Shown here: positions 7,285 through 15,258 of the stretch, piece after piece
How the letters are laid out: every line of letters starts with the position of its first letter
Numbering within the stretch: the first letter of the stretch is position 1
NCBI GenBank assembly: GCA_934234215.1
Contig: CAKQHB010000020.1
Location: 1 to 57,881 of the forward strand
Direction of reading: 5' to 3'
DNA length: 57,881 nucleotides
DNA from: an uncultured Cuneatibacter sp.
GTDB lineage: Bacteria > Bacillota > Clostridia > Lachnospirales > Lachnospiraceae
The notes under the pieces: generated by a model
The model's input: the letters and a program-made list of their open reading frames with translations, nothing else
Database searches by the model: none
Told to the model about the DNA's origin: nothing
Program-made: the position numbers and the translations under genes

Positions 7285-8967
7285 ATGGTGGAACAGACGA
7301 AAAATCTCAGAATCGGAGATTTGCTGAAAGAATATGGATATGTGTCCGAGGAACAGCTGGCGGATGCACTGGAATATCAGAAGAGTCACAAAGGGCTGCG
7401 TTTGGGACAGGCATTGCTGGAAATGGGCGTTGTGACAGAGCAGCAGGTTATGCAGGCGCTGGCAGCCCGTATGCATCTGGAAATCGTAAAGCTGGGCTCC
7501 TACCCGGTGGATTTGAACTGTGTGAGAAAAATTCCCCGTATGCTGGCAGAAAAATATGGCATGCTGCCCATCGGAATGCGGGACGGCAGTATGATTCTGG
7601 CGGTGAACGATCCGCTGAATTTCTACGGAATCGAGGATATCAGACAGGTATCCGGAATGTCTCTGACCATCGTGCTGGCGGAAGAACAGGCATTGAGCAA
7701 AGCGATTGGATTTTACTATGCAGAGATCGATGCGATGCAGGCTGCGACACGGGCAAATCAGGAGTCTGAAAAAGAGGTGGCGGATGCGTTGGAAGGTTCG
7801 GAGGATGACGATGACGATACGCCGGTGATCAGACTGTTGAGCAGACTTGTGGAGCGTGCCTATAATACGAATGCATCCGATATTCATATCGAGCCATTTG
7901 AGAACAAAACCGTTGTGCGCATGCGAATCGACGGTGCGATTGTGGAGTATGTGACACTGCAGAAGAGCCTTCACGCCTCTCTCATTGCCCGCATCAAGAT
8001 TCTCGGCGAGATGGATATTGCGGAGCGGCGGATTCCTCAGGATGGGCATTTCCGGACACGTGTGAGAAAAGAGCAGGTCAATATCCGTGTGTCGGTGATT
8101 CCGACGGTTTATGGCGAGAAAGCGGTGCTGCGTCTTTTGAACAATCACAGCGTGATTGCGGAGAGCGAGACGTTTGGCATGCAGCGTGGGGATTATGAAA
8201 AAGTGCGGAAGCTGCTGGAAGCGCCGAACGGAATCTTATATTTTACCGGTCCGACAGGCTCTGGTAAGACGACCACATTGTATATGATTCTGGAATATTT
8301 GTCGGGACGTGCGGTTAATATTTCTACGATTGAAGATCCGGTGGAGAAAAACATTCCCGGTATCAATCAGATGCAGATCAATCCGCAGGCAGGGCTGACT
8401 TTTGAGAGCGGACTGCGCGCGCTGCTGCGTCAGGATCCGGATATTTTGATGGTGGGCGAGACGCGAGATGCGGAGACGGCGGAGATCTCGGTGCGTGCGT
8501 CCATCACGGGACATCTTGTCTTTTCGACCCTGCACACGAACGATGCGCCATCGTCAATCGTGCGATTGGAGGACATGGGCGTGCAGCCGTATCTGATCGC
8601 CGCATCGCTTACAGGTGTTGTGGCACAGAGACTGATGCGCAGAGTGTGTCCGGAATGCAGTGTGGAGGAACCGGTGACAGAGGAGGAGCAGGAGCTTCTC
8701 GGCCCGAAGATTCGCAGTGTCCATCGGGCGAAGGGATGTCCGTCCTGCAATTATACCGGCTATCAGGGACGAATTGCGATTCACGAAGTGCTCGTGATTG
8801 ACCGAAACGTGCGGAATATGATCCTGAATCATGCGTCAATTGACGAGATCCGTACCTATGCGGAGACAAATCAGAAGATGCATTCTCTGCGGGAAAGCGC
8901 CTTAGCAATGGTGGAGCGGGGCATCACAACGACAGAAGAATTTAAGAAGATTACTTATTATATTTAA
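7285..8967 (+). CDS. pilB: Type IV pilus assembly ATPase PilB (GspE family)
   Basis: A 560-residue cytoplasmic hexameric ATPase that drives pilus extension. It has an N-terminal GspE N domain (about 1-150), an N2 domain, a Walker A motif GPTGSGKTTTLY (about residue 325), an Asp box and Walker B region (DILMVGETRDAETAE), a His box (GHLVFSTLHTNDA) and a CPEC...CPSC zinc motif (about 455 and 490) typical of extension ATPases. All key residues are present and the length is normal. No second ATPase gene (PilT) is found in the window. Confidence 0.96.
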   Translation: MVEQTKNLRIGDLLKEYGYVSEEQLADALEYQKSHKGLRLGQALLEMGVVTEQQVMQALAARMHLEIVKLGSYPVDLNCVRKIPRMLAEKYGMLPIGMRDGSMILAVNDPLNFYGIEDIRQVSGMSLTIVLAEEQALSKAIGFYYAEIDAMQAATRANQESEKEVADALEGSEDDDDDTPVIRLLSRLVERAYNTNASDIHIEPFENKTVVRMRIDGAIVEYVTLQKSLHASLIARIKILGEMDIAERRIPQDGHFRTRVRKEQVNIRVSVIPTVYGEKAVLRLLNNHSVIAESETFGMQRGDYEKVRKLLEAPNGILYFTGPTGSGKTTTLYMILEYLSGRAVNISTIEDPVEKNIPGINQMQINPQAGLTFESGLRALLRQDPDILMVGETRDAETAEISVRASITGHLVFSTLHTNDAPSSIVRLEDMGVQPYLIAASLTGVVAQRLMRRVCPECSVEEPVTEEEQELLGPKIRSVHRAKGCPSCNYTGYQGRIAIHEVLVIDRNVRNMILNHASIDEIRTYAETNQKMHSLRESALAMVERGITTTEEFKKITYYI

Positions 8968-8985
8968 GAAAACGGGAGAGGGACA

Positions 8986-11493
8986 GTGCTCACAAAAAAA
9001 GGATTCACAATGGTGGAAGTCATCGTTGTGGTTGTTCTGATGATGATTTTGGCGAGCGGAACCGTTCTGGGCATTTCTGAGTGGCAGCGATGGTCTGCCT
9101 TTCAGAAACAGAACGACATGGCGCAGACGTTGTATCTGAATTTGCAGAACCAGTTGACGAGACGGATCGAAAATGGAAGAGAGCAGGAGCTGTTGGATGC
9201 ACTGACAGATGAAAATCAGGAGTTTTTGCACGTGCTGACAGATGTGGCAAATGTCAGCGGTGCAAATGCGGAATTACCACAGCTGACCGGAAAGAATGGC
9301 AGCAGCTGTACGTTGGAGAAGATTTTTTCTCTGGAAGGACAGAAGCTGCAGAATCCGGAGCAGTACACAGAAGAAATCTGCTATGTGATTGGAACGGCAG
9401 CGGATTATGAAAAATATGTGCAGTATCAGAAGGGTGCTATTACCGCCTCGGATCTGGACAATGGGACAACCAGCATAACGAGAAAAGAGCTGGTCTGGTT
9501 TTATGAGCTGCTGTCCGCAGGACTGTACGATCCGTCGGTGTTAGATGCAGCGGTGTGTGTGGAATTTACGCCCTATGACGGGCAGGTGTACTCGGTCTTT
9601 TACAGTGAGAAGGCGGAGCAGTTCTCCTATGGAAATAGCGGAACGGATATTACGAACCGGACATCCGACAGAAGAAAAGAGACGATGACCGGCTATTTCG
9701 GTGTGGATACGCTGTCTGTGGCCAAGGGTGCGGCAGCGCGGCCGGAGCTTTCGGAAGTGCAGTTGGCAGGAGCGGATACGCTAAGGCTGGAGTATCAGGT
9801 GACAGAGGCACCGGAAGCGCGGAGTGCTCTGACATACGAAGTGACGCTGTATGATGGAGAGACAGAGGAGCCGTTGCTGCGGATCTGGCTTCCAGGGGAA
9901 AAACTGAAAACAGAGGATCAGACATTTGCCCCGGTGTGGTGCGAAGTCAGCCGTTATGAAAATGGCGGCTGGAGCCCGTTGCAAAGCAGTGCGGTAAATG
10001 AGACAGAACGCGGAAAATATCCGTTTTATGCAAAACTCACCGGAGAAAACGGCGTGCAGCTTGTCTTAGATGCTGCAGATCTGACGGCAACAGATGATGC
10101 CTGGTATCGGGTGCTGCAATATGATGATACAGCAGCGAAAGCGCAGATGGATGCCAGCAGCAGCCTGTATCGGTTCCGCTTATCGGCAGAGCAGATTTAT
10201 TGTACTGTGCAGGGAAGTGGGGCATCGTACAAAAATACACAAATTCGCCAGAGTAATCGCACCTGGTGCAGCTTTGCTTCTGTGAGAAGCGAGCAGCGGG
10301 GAGAAGCATCTGTGCGGGTGTGCACGGTTGAGAACTTCCGGGAGCTGTACAATCTGCGTTACGAGGAAGAACGGAATCAGGAGGCGGTGACGGAATACCA
10401 GCTTTCGAACGAACTGGATTGGCAGGCTTTCACGGCGAATGGAAATCTGTTTTCCGGCTGTCTGGTGGTGACAGAGAAGCAGGCAGCTTTCCCTTCGATT
10501 CGGAGGCTGCAGGCATCCAGCACTCTGACGAGTGCGACGGGACAATCCATCGTGCTGAGCGGACTGCGTTTATCGGAGGAGACAAACCGCAGTGCGAACC
10601 TGTACGTTTCGGATGGAGCTGCGGAGCTTGCAGGCGCGACGGGACTGTTTGCGCAAAATGCGGGTACGATCCGACAGGTGACCTTTCAGAAGACGCAGGT
10701 GCTTGGAAGCGGCATGACCGGTGCGGCATGCGGTGAGAATACCGGTACGCTGGATCAGATCACGGTGGAAGAAGCCGAGATCACGGTAATCGGAACGGCG
10801 GAGACACCGGCGGCAGCAGGTGGTCTTGTGGGAAAGAACAGCGGCATTGTGACAGAGTGTGAAACATCAGGAGTTCTGACCGTGGACAGTGGAAATGTCG
10901 GGGGGTCTGCTGTGGCAGGCGGTTTGATCGGCATTTGGGAAAATGGTGCGGCAGAACTGGTAGATTGCAGCAGCTGTATGCAGGTAGAACTGCGGAGCGC
11001 CGGAGCTGCGGCTGGATTGATTGGACGGCTGCAAAATCAGATTGGTATATTCCTGCTGAGAAACGATGCGAATTATGGCACGATTCAGGTAGCAGGAGCT
11101 GATGGTGCAGACAGCGCGGCAGCGGGAATTCTGGCAATGGTTTCCGGATGTGGTGAGACGGTTCTGCGATTGGAGCAGTGCCGCAATGAAGGCGAGATAA
11201 ACGGACAGGCGATGCGCAGCGCCGGAATAATCGCGCTGGCACAGTCCGGGGACGATCAGACCGCACGGACAGAGCTGTCTCATTGTCAGAATTATGGAAA
11301 CGGAGAGCAGGATACTTTTTGCGGAATTGCTTCTGTGCTGCGGGAGCAGGATACCGTGGACGAGTGTGAGGATTTCAGCGATCCGAAAGACACAGAGGAT
11401 TCCACCGAAGAATCTACCGGGGAAGCGACGGAGGAGGTAACTGAGCCGGCAACAGAGAATTCAGCAGAAGACGCGACAGAGGATTTGGAATGA
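8986..11493 (+). CDS. Very large prepilin-like protein with GLUG-type repeats
   Basis: An 835-residue protein with a class III prepilin leader (LTKKG6, then FTMVEVIVV with Glu at mature position 5), so it should enter the pilus. The mature part is far larger than a normal minor pilin (about 150-250 residues). It has a mixed beta domain to about residue 400, then from about 500 to 800 repeats of the GLUG kind with blocks such as AAGGLVGKNSG and AVAGGLIGIWENG, and an acidic Thr/Glu-rich tail. GLUG repeats form beta-solenoids in surface proteins and proteases. A pilus-tip adhesin is a reasonable inference. The start is GTG with GGGAGAGGG upstream; an ATG lies further in but would remove the leader. 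Confidence 0.8.
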   Translation: MLTKKGFTMVEVIVVVVLMMILASGTVLGISEWQRWSAFQKQNDMAQTLYLNLQNQLTRRIENGREQELLDALTDENQEFLHVLTDVANVSGANAELPQLTGKNGSSCTLEKIFSLEGQKLQNPEQYTEEICYVIGTAADYEKYVQYQKGAITASDLDNGTTSITRKELVWFYELLSAGLYDPSVLDAAVCVEFTPYDGQVYSVFYSEKAEQFSYGNSGTDITNRTSDRRKETMTGYFGVDTLSVAKGAAARPELSEVQLAGADTLRLEYQVTEAPEARSALTYEVTLYDGETEEPLLRIWLPGEKLKTEDQTFAPVWCEVSRYENGGWSPLQSSAVNETERGKYPFYAKLTGENGVQLVLDAADLTATDDAWYRVLQYDDTAAKAQMDASSSLYRFRLSAEQIYCTVQGSGASYKNTQIRQSNRTWCSFASVRSEQRGEASVRVCTVENFRELYNLRYEEERNQEAVTEYQLSNELDWQAFTANGNLFSGCLVVTEKQAAFPSIRRLQASSTLTSATGQSIVLSGLRLSEETNRSANLYVSDGAAELAGATGLFAQNAGTIRQVTFQKTQVLGSGMTGAACGENTGTLDQITVEEAEITVIGTAETPAAAGGLVGKNSGIVTECETSGVLTVDSGNVGGSAVAGGLIGIWENGAAELVDCSSCMQVELRSAGAAAGLIGRLQNQIGIFLLRNDANYGTIQVAGADGADSAAAGILAMVSGCGETVLRLEQCRNEGEINGQAMRSAGIIALAQSGDDQTARTELSHCQNYGNGEQDTFCGIASVLREQDTVDECEDFSDPKDTEDSTEESTGEATEEVTEPATENSAEDATEDLE

Positions 11494-12050
11494 GAAGAAA
11501 ATGCAGAGAAAAAAAAGGTGCAGCGCTTCTTGTGGCAGTGTTTTTGATGCTGCTTCTGCTTGTGCTGTCTGTGAGCCTGCTGCTTGGTGCGTATTCTCTG
11601 ACTCACACGATGCAGGGCGAAAGACAGTCCATGCAGACGAAAGAGCTGGCAAGGACGTTTAGCACAGAGCTGGAGCGGGAATTGACGGAAGTACAGTTTG
11701 CGGATGCGGCAGCGGAGGAAGCAGCGCGGAGCGCAGGCGAGGATGCCCTGTGGTTTTATCTGAAAGATCAGATCGGGCAGGGAAGCTGGCAGGCGCAGAC
11801 GGAGCGTACTTTTGCAATCGGCGGTGAGAATGTAACAGAGGAAACGGCGGAGCAGCTGTTGGAGCAGAGTCAGGCGGCGATGCAGTGGAAAGAATTGTCC
11901 GATGGCACGATCGAGCTTTCTGTGACTGTGACAGTGCAGAGTGGAAAAGAGAGCAGTGAGATAACGACCGTCTATACGCTGAAACGGGAACCCTATGAGG
12001 GGGAGGAGGAAAACGAACGCTGGAGCTGGCGGTTCGCAGAGCGAAGATGA
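11490..12050 (+). CDS. PilX/GspK-like minor prepilin
   Basis: A 186-residue protein. It begins with a basic stretch and KKG10, followed by a long hydrophobic helix (AALLVAVFLMLLLLVLSVSL). The Glu at mature position 5 is missing, as in GspK and several PilX proteins that cap the initiating pseudopilin complex. The remainder is Glu/Gln/Ala-rich. It overlaps the previous gene by 4 nt and the next gene by 4 nt, so it is firmly part of the operon. The family is assigned from leader and gene order; the globular part is not recognised. Confidence 0.65.
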   Translation: MRRKCREKKGAALLVAVFLMLLLLVLSVSLLLGAYSLTHTMQGERQSMQTKELARTFSTELERELTEVQFADAAAEEAARSAGEDALWFYLKDQIGQGSWQAQTERTFAIGGENVTEETAEQLLEQSQAAMQWKELSDGTIELSVTVTVQSGKESSEITTVYTLKREPYEGEEENERWSWRFAERR

Positions 12051-12415
12051 AGCAGAGCAGAAATAATCGAAGAAAAAGAGGCTCCACGATGGTAGAAGTG
12101 CTGGTGGCATTTGCGATGGTTCTGTTTGTGCTAGCGGCGTTTGCCCGAACGGTGACCGTATCGGCAAGGCTGCTGTCTCAGAGCAAGCTTGTGCAGCAGG
12201 CGAATGAGGAGCTGAATCGCAGCTATTATCAGGAAACAGAGCAGGAGGGAGCATCCAGAGAAAGTGTCTCCGGCGTTTTATATCTCATCCCGTATCAGAC
12301 AGACAGTGGAACACAGGGGACGTTGAAATTATCGAGAAGCAGGCTGGAGCGGTTTACAAAAGACGGTGCAGGTACGCTTTATTACGCAGCGCCGATTCTG
12401 TCAGATGGAGAATAG
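12047..12415 (+). CDS. PilV-like minor prepilin
   Basis: A 122-residue prepilin. It has the leader RRKRG12 and then STMVEVLVAFAMVLFVLAAF with Glu at mature position 5. The short C-terminal part is otherwise unremarkable. It overlaps the upstream gene by 4 nt and abuts the next gene with no gap. Together with its neighbours it probably forms the priming complex of the pilus. Confidence 0.75.
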   Translation: MKQSRNNRRKRGSTMVEVLVAFAMVLFVLAAFARTVTVSARLLSQSKLVQQANEELNRSYYQETEQEGASRESVSGVLYLIPYQTDSGTQGTLKLSRSRLERFTKDGAGTLYYAAPILSDGE

Positions 12416-13036
12416 ATGAAAAGAGAGAAACAGCAGAAGAAAATCCGAAAATGGAATAACCGTGGCGTTACGCTGGTGGAGCTGGTGGTGACGTTCGCCC
12501 TGATCTCGCTGTTTACGTTGGCAACGTGTCAGATCGCAGTGCGGGCGATCGGCGTGTATCAGCAGTTTCGGGCAGTTCAGACCGGAAATCAGGTGGCAGA
12601 GCTGTTGTTAGAAAAAATAGAGGGAGCTCTGTCGGGCGCACAGGCGGTGAGCAGTGTGGGCAGCGGACAGATGGCGCTGACGATTGCAGAAGATGGAACA
12701 GCGGTAGAACTGACAGATCGGGACTGGAATCGGGTCGTTGTTACAGCAGAAGCCCTTCCGGACGGAAAGCGGGGACTGATCCTGCATTACGGTGGAAATG
12801 GTGATGCAGGGGAGGACTGGTATTTTGATTCCGCGGCCTATCAGGGATATGAAGTGACGACGTTTTCCATTACACAGGCAGGGGATGGCTATCCGGACAA
12901 TGTGCTGCGGGTGGCGCTGACATTGGAACAGAAAAATTACGGAAGTTTCCAGACAGAGCGCTATGTGGAATGCTATAATTTTGAGAAGACCGATGCAAGG
13001 ATCGGAACGGGTGTCTTGACGGGTACTGGGAAATAA
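12416..13036 (+). CDS. PilW-like minor prepilin
   Basis: A 206-residue prepilin. A basic leader ends NNRG17, followed by VTLVELVVTFALISLFTLAT with Glu at mature position 5. The C-terminal domain of about 150 residues is beta-rich. It is the last gene of the pilus operon. Its 3' end contains a promoter for the following gene (13016-13044). Confidence 0.75.
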   Translation: MKREKQQKKIRKWNNRGVTLVELVVTFALISLFTLATCQIAVRAIGVYQQFRAVQTGNQVAELLLEKIEGALSGAQAVSSVGSGQMALTIAEDGTAVELTDRDWNRVVVTAEALPDGKRGLILHYGGNGDAGEDWYFDSAAYQGYEVTTFSITQAGDGYPDNVLRVALTLEQKNYGSFQTERYVECYNFEKTDARIGTGVLTGTGK

Positions 13037-13044
13037 GGTATGCT
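13016..13044 (+). promoter_or_regulatory. Sigma-A type promoter overlapping the end of the pilus operon
   Basis: TTGACG and TATGCT are separated by 17 nt. The -35 box lies inside the last pilus gene. It would give the gene at 13109 independent expression. Confidence 0.6.
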
Positions 13045-13108
13045 AACGGTATCTGGCTGTTTTTACAGAGAGGAAGAGGTCTCACGGAGAGACGAGAGGA
13101 GTTGTTGA

Positions 13109-14035
13109 ATGAGCACAGTAGTTGTGTTATTTATTCTCTTTTTTGTATTGAAGGGAAATAAGGACTTTGTAAAGAGTGATATTTTTCGAATCATCGGCGG
13201 TATTTTTGTCCTGTTTTTACTGATGAGTGCCTTGTTCAGTCTGCCGGTCTTTCCGATCGCAGTCATTGCGCTGATTATTTATCTGGCGACACGGGCAGGA
13301 AAGAAGTCCGGTACGAATCGTCAGGAGGCGGAGAATAAGCGCCGTTATGAGGCCGGACAGTCCGGTTCGTTCCAGTATAATGAGGAGCAGATGAAGAATC
13401 GCTACAAGGGACAGACGAGAGCTGCCATGGATCAGATGAGCCGCAGAGCGCAGGAGCAGAGAGAAAGACAGAGCGCTGTGGAAACAACCTCTTATACAAG
13501 CTATCAGAGTACCTCCGCAAAGAAGGTTTCCAGCCGGATTCTGCCGAAGGCAGTGAAAAAGAGAGAGAAGATCGTGGCTTCGTTTAATGAGCAGTACCAT
13601 CTGTGTCTGACCGAGGATGAGCAGAAGCGTATGGTAGAGGCTTCTTATCTGTCCGAGGGATGGAAGCGGGAGCTGGAGGCGATGAGTGAGCGTTACGACG
13701 CTGCTCAGCAGTGGCTGATGGGACCGACCTGTTGGCTGCGTGTGTATATGTATGTATTCTGCGTTCAGACAATCTCCTCGGATTTTCAGCGTCAGGAGAC
13801 AATTTGTATGGAGACATTTGACGAAGTGATGCGGTATGCGGAATCTTTGACGGAGCTGACGCTGGAGGAGAAGATCACGAGAGTCAACGACCGGTTCTTC
13901 AGCAGCTTCACAGAGACGAGCTTTATGATGGCATATCGTTATATGCAGTCGAAAGGCAAAACTTATCAGCTGGAGCAGGTGGAAGTCATGAAAAATGAGA
14001 CCGAAGCAGAGCAGATAATGAGCAAGTATCAGTAA
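13109..14035 (+). CDS. Uncharacterised membrane protein
   Basis: A 308-residue protein of unknown function. It has two or three hydrophobic segments in residues 1-65 (for example STVVVLFILFFVL and IIGGIFVLFLLMSALF), a charged Gln/Arg/Glu-rich linker (about 70-150), and a probably cytoplasmic alpha-helical C-terminal domain with several Trp and Cys. No motif ties it to pili. It starts with ATG after AGAGGAG, 21 nt upstream of the ATP-grasp gene, so the two are probably cotranscribed. Confidence 0.75.
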   Translation: MSTVVVLFILFFVLKGNKDFVKSDIFRIIGGIFVLFLLMSALFSLPVFPIAVIALIIYLATRAGKKSGTNRQEAENKRRYEAGQSGSFQYNEEQMKNRYKGQTRAAMDQMSRRAQEQRERQSAVETTSYTSYQSTSAKKVSSRILPKAVKKREKIVASFNEQYHLCLTEDEQKRMVEASYLSEGWKRELEAMSERYDAAQQWLMGPTCWLRVYMYVFCVQTISSDFQRQETICMETFDEVMRYAESLTELTLEEKITRVNDRFFSSFTETSFMMAYRYMQSKGKTYQLEQVEVMKNETEAEQIMSKYQ

Positions 14036-14056
14036 GAAAGACAGGTTGACAGAATT

Positions 14057-14989
14057 ATGACGAACAGTACTTCGAATTTTACCGCTCTTCTGACAGAGAT
14101 CTGTCAGGAAGAGCAGATTACTTTGACCCCCTATGCGGATGCATGGGCGTGGGAGCTGTCCCGCGGTGACATTCGCAATTATATTTTTGGATACCAGTTT
14201 GGACTGAACCGCGCAGTGGTGCAGTCCATTTGTAATGATAAAGGCATGGCGAGCGAGCTGCTTGCGGCGCATGGACTGCCGTGTGTGATGCACACCTGTC
14301 TTATGCCGCCGGAAAAGATGCAGTTTGTCAGCAGAGAGGGCGCGTGGAAAAAGGCGACGGAGCTGCTGCAGCAGTACGGAACAATCGTCTGCAAGGACAA
14401 CGAAGGCACTGGCGGAGACCGGGTATATCTGGTGCATGACCAGTTGGAATTAGAAAAGACCGCCTGCGAGCTGTTCGCGAGAGGCTGCGCCATGAGCATT
14501 TGCCCGTGGGTGCCGATCAAACAGGAGTATCGCGTGATCGTATTAGACGGAGAAGTTCAGATTGTTTTTTCCAAGGAGCGAAAAGGTCTGACCGGCGATG
14601 GATTCCATACTGTGCGTGAGCTGTATGTGCAATATCTGGAGCAGGGCGGCGCGGCGCAGCAGGTTCCCACAAAAGTACTGGATCGGGTGCTGGCAGAGGG
14701 CGAGTCCTATTATTTTGAATGGAAGCACAATCTGGGCAGAGGTGCCGGGATGCGGCTGCATCAGAATGAGCCGGAGCTGGCTCCGGTGCGTGAGCTGGCG
14801 CTGCGGACAGTGAAGCTTCTGGGAGCCAGATTTGTGTCGGTGGATGTGATCGAAACAGCGGAGGGCTATGAGATTTTGGAAGTCAACAGCGGCGTGATGA
14901 TGGAAAATCTCGCGGGCATGGGTCCGGAGAGCCGTGCATTGGCGAAAGAGACGTATCGAAAAGCAATCCGCAAAATGATGGAAGACTGA
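14057..14989 (+). CDS. ATP-grasp family ligase of unknown substrate
   Basis: A 310-residue protein with an ATP-grasp fold. An N-terminal pre-grasp region (about 1-75) is followed by the nucleotide-binding block TIVCKDNEGTGGDRVYLV, the hinge SICPWVPIKQEYRVIVLDGE, and a metal-binding C-terminus with Asp in FVSVDVIE and Glu/Asn in YEILEVNSGVMMEN. This is the RimK/cyanophycin-synthetase side of the superfamily, whose members usually join an amine to an activated carboxylate. The substrate cannot be read from the sequence. The neighbours (membrane protein, zinc-ribbon/TPR protein) give no clear pathway. Confidence 0.75.
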   Translation: MTNSTSNFTALLTEICQEEQITLTPYADAWAWELSRGDIRNYIFGYQFGLNRAVVQSICNDKGMASELLAAHGLPCVMHTCLMPPEKMQFVSREGAWKKATELLQQYGTIVCKDNEGTGGDRVYLVHDQLELEKTACELFARGCAMSICPWVPIKQEYRVIVLDGEVQIVFSKERKGLTGDGFHTVRELYVQYLEQGGAAQQVPTKVLDRVLAEGESYYFEWKHNLGRGAGMRLHQNEPELAPVRELALRTVKLLGARFVSVDVIETAEGYEILEVNSGVMMENLAGMGPESRALAKETYRKAIRKMMED

Positions 14990-15030
14990 GAAAATCGCGA
15001 AAAAGAGCGGAATCAGGCATTCAAATGTTC

Positions 15031-15059
15031 TTGCTTTTTTGCAGGAGAAAAGTTATCAT
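15031..15059 (+). promoter_or_regulatory. Sigma-A type promoter before the 47-residue gene
   Basis: TTGCTT and TATCAT are separated by 17 nt, about 40 nt upstream of the small gene. A second -10-like box TAGAAT lies a few bases further on. Confidence 0.5.
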
Positions 15060-15098
15060 GTAGAATATGTTAATCCCACATGGATTTGGAGGAGAAAG

Positions 15099-15242
15099 AT
15101 GATTCATTTTGAAGAAGAACTTGCGAAGTTTAAGCCGAGTCCGGAGATCGATGAGGCAGAAGATCTGATTATGGCAGATAACATGACGGATATGACAGAT
15201 CTGATGGTACAGTTGTTGAAAGAAATCAAAGAAAAGGACTGA
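15099..15242 (+). CDS. Small acidic protein, 47 residues, unknown function
   Basis: The ATG at 15099 has GGAGG about 6 nt upstream and is clearly better than an ATG 20 codons earlier. The product has no hydrophobic stretch. It is rich in Asp, Glu and Met and is probably one or two helices. It lies 16 nt before the zinc-ribbon/TPR gene and is probably cotranscribed with it. No family was recognised. Confidence 0.65.
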   Translation: MIHFEEELAKFKPSPEIDEAEDLIMADNMTDMTDLMVQLLKEIKEKD

Positions 15243-15258
15243 GAAGAGGATATTCCGA

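Noticed and set aside
6901..8148. Long open frame (415 codons) on the minus strand
   Set aside because: It lies opposite pilO and pilB, which have clear family motifs. Its product is rich in His, Arg, Leu and Cys without a domain, as expected for a shadow frame.
9800..11490. CRISPR-like or tandem DNA repeats in the large prepilin gene
   Set aside because: The repetition is at protein level (GLUG-type); the DNA units are not regular and have no constant spacer length.
11292..12254. Open frame of 320 codons on the minus strand
   Set aside because: It is a Ser/Pro/Leu/His-rich shadow of three overlapping prepilin genes that carry proper leaders.
13217..14437. Open frame of 406 codons on the minus strand
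   Set aside because: It is opposite the membrane protein and ATP-grasp genes, has no ribosome binding site, and its composition is typical of an antisense shadow.
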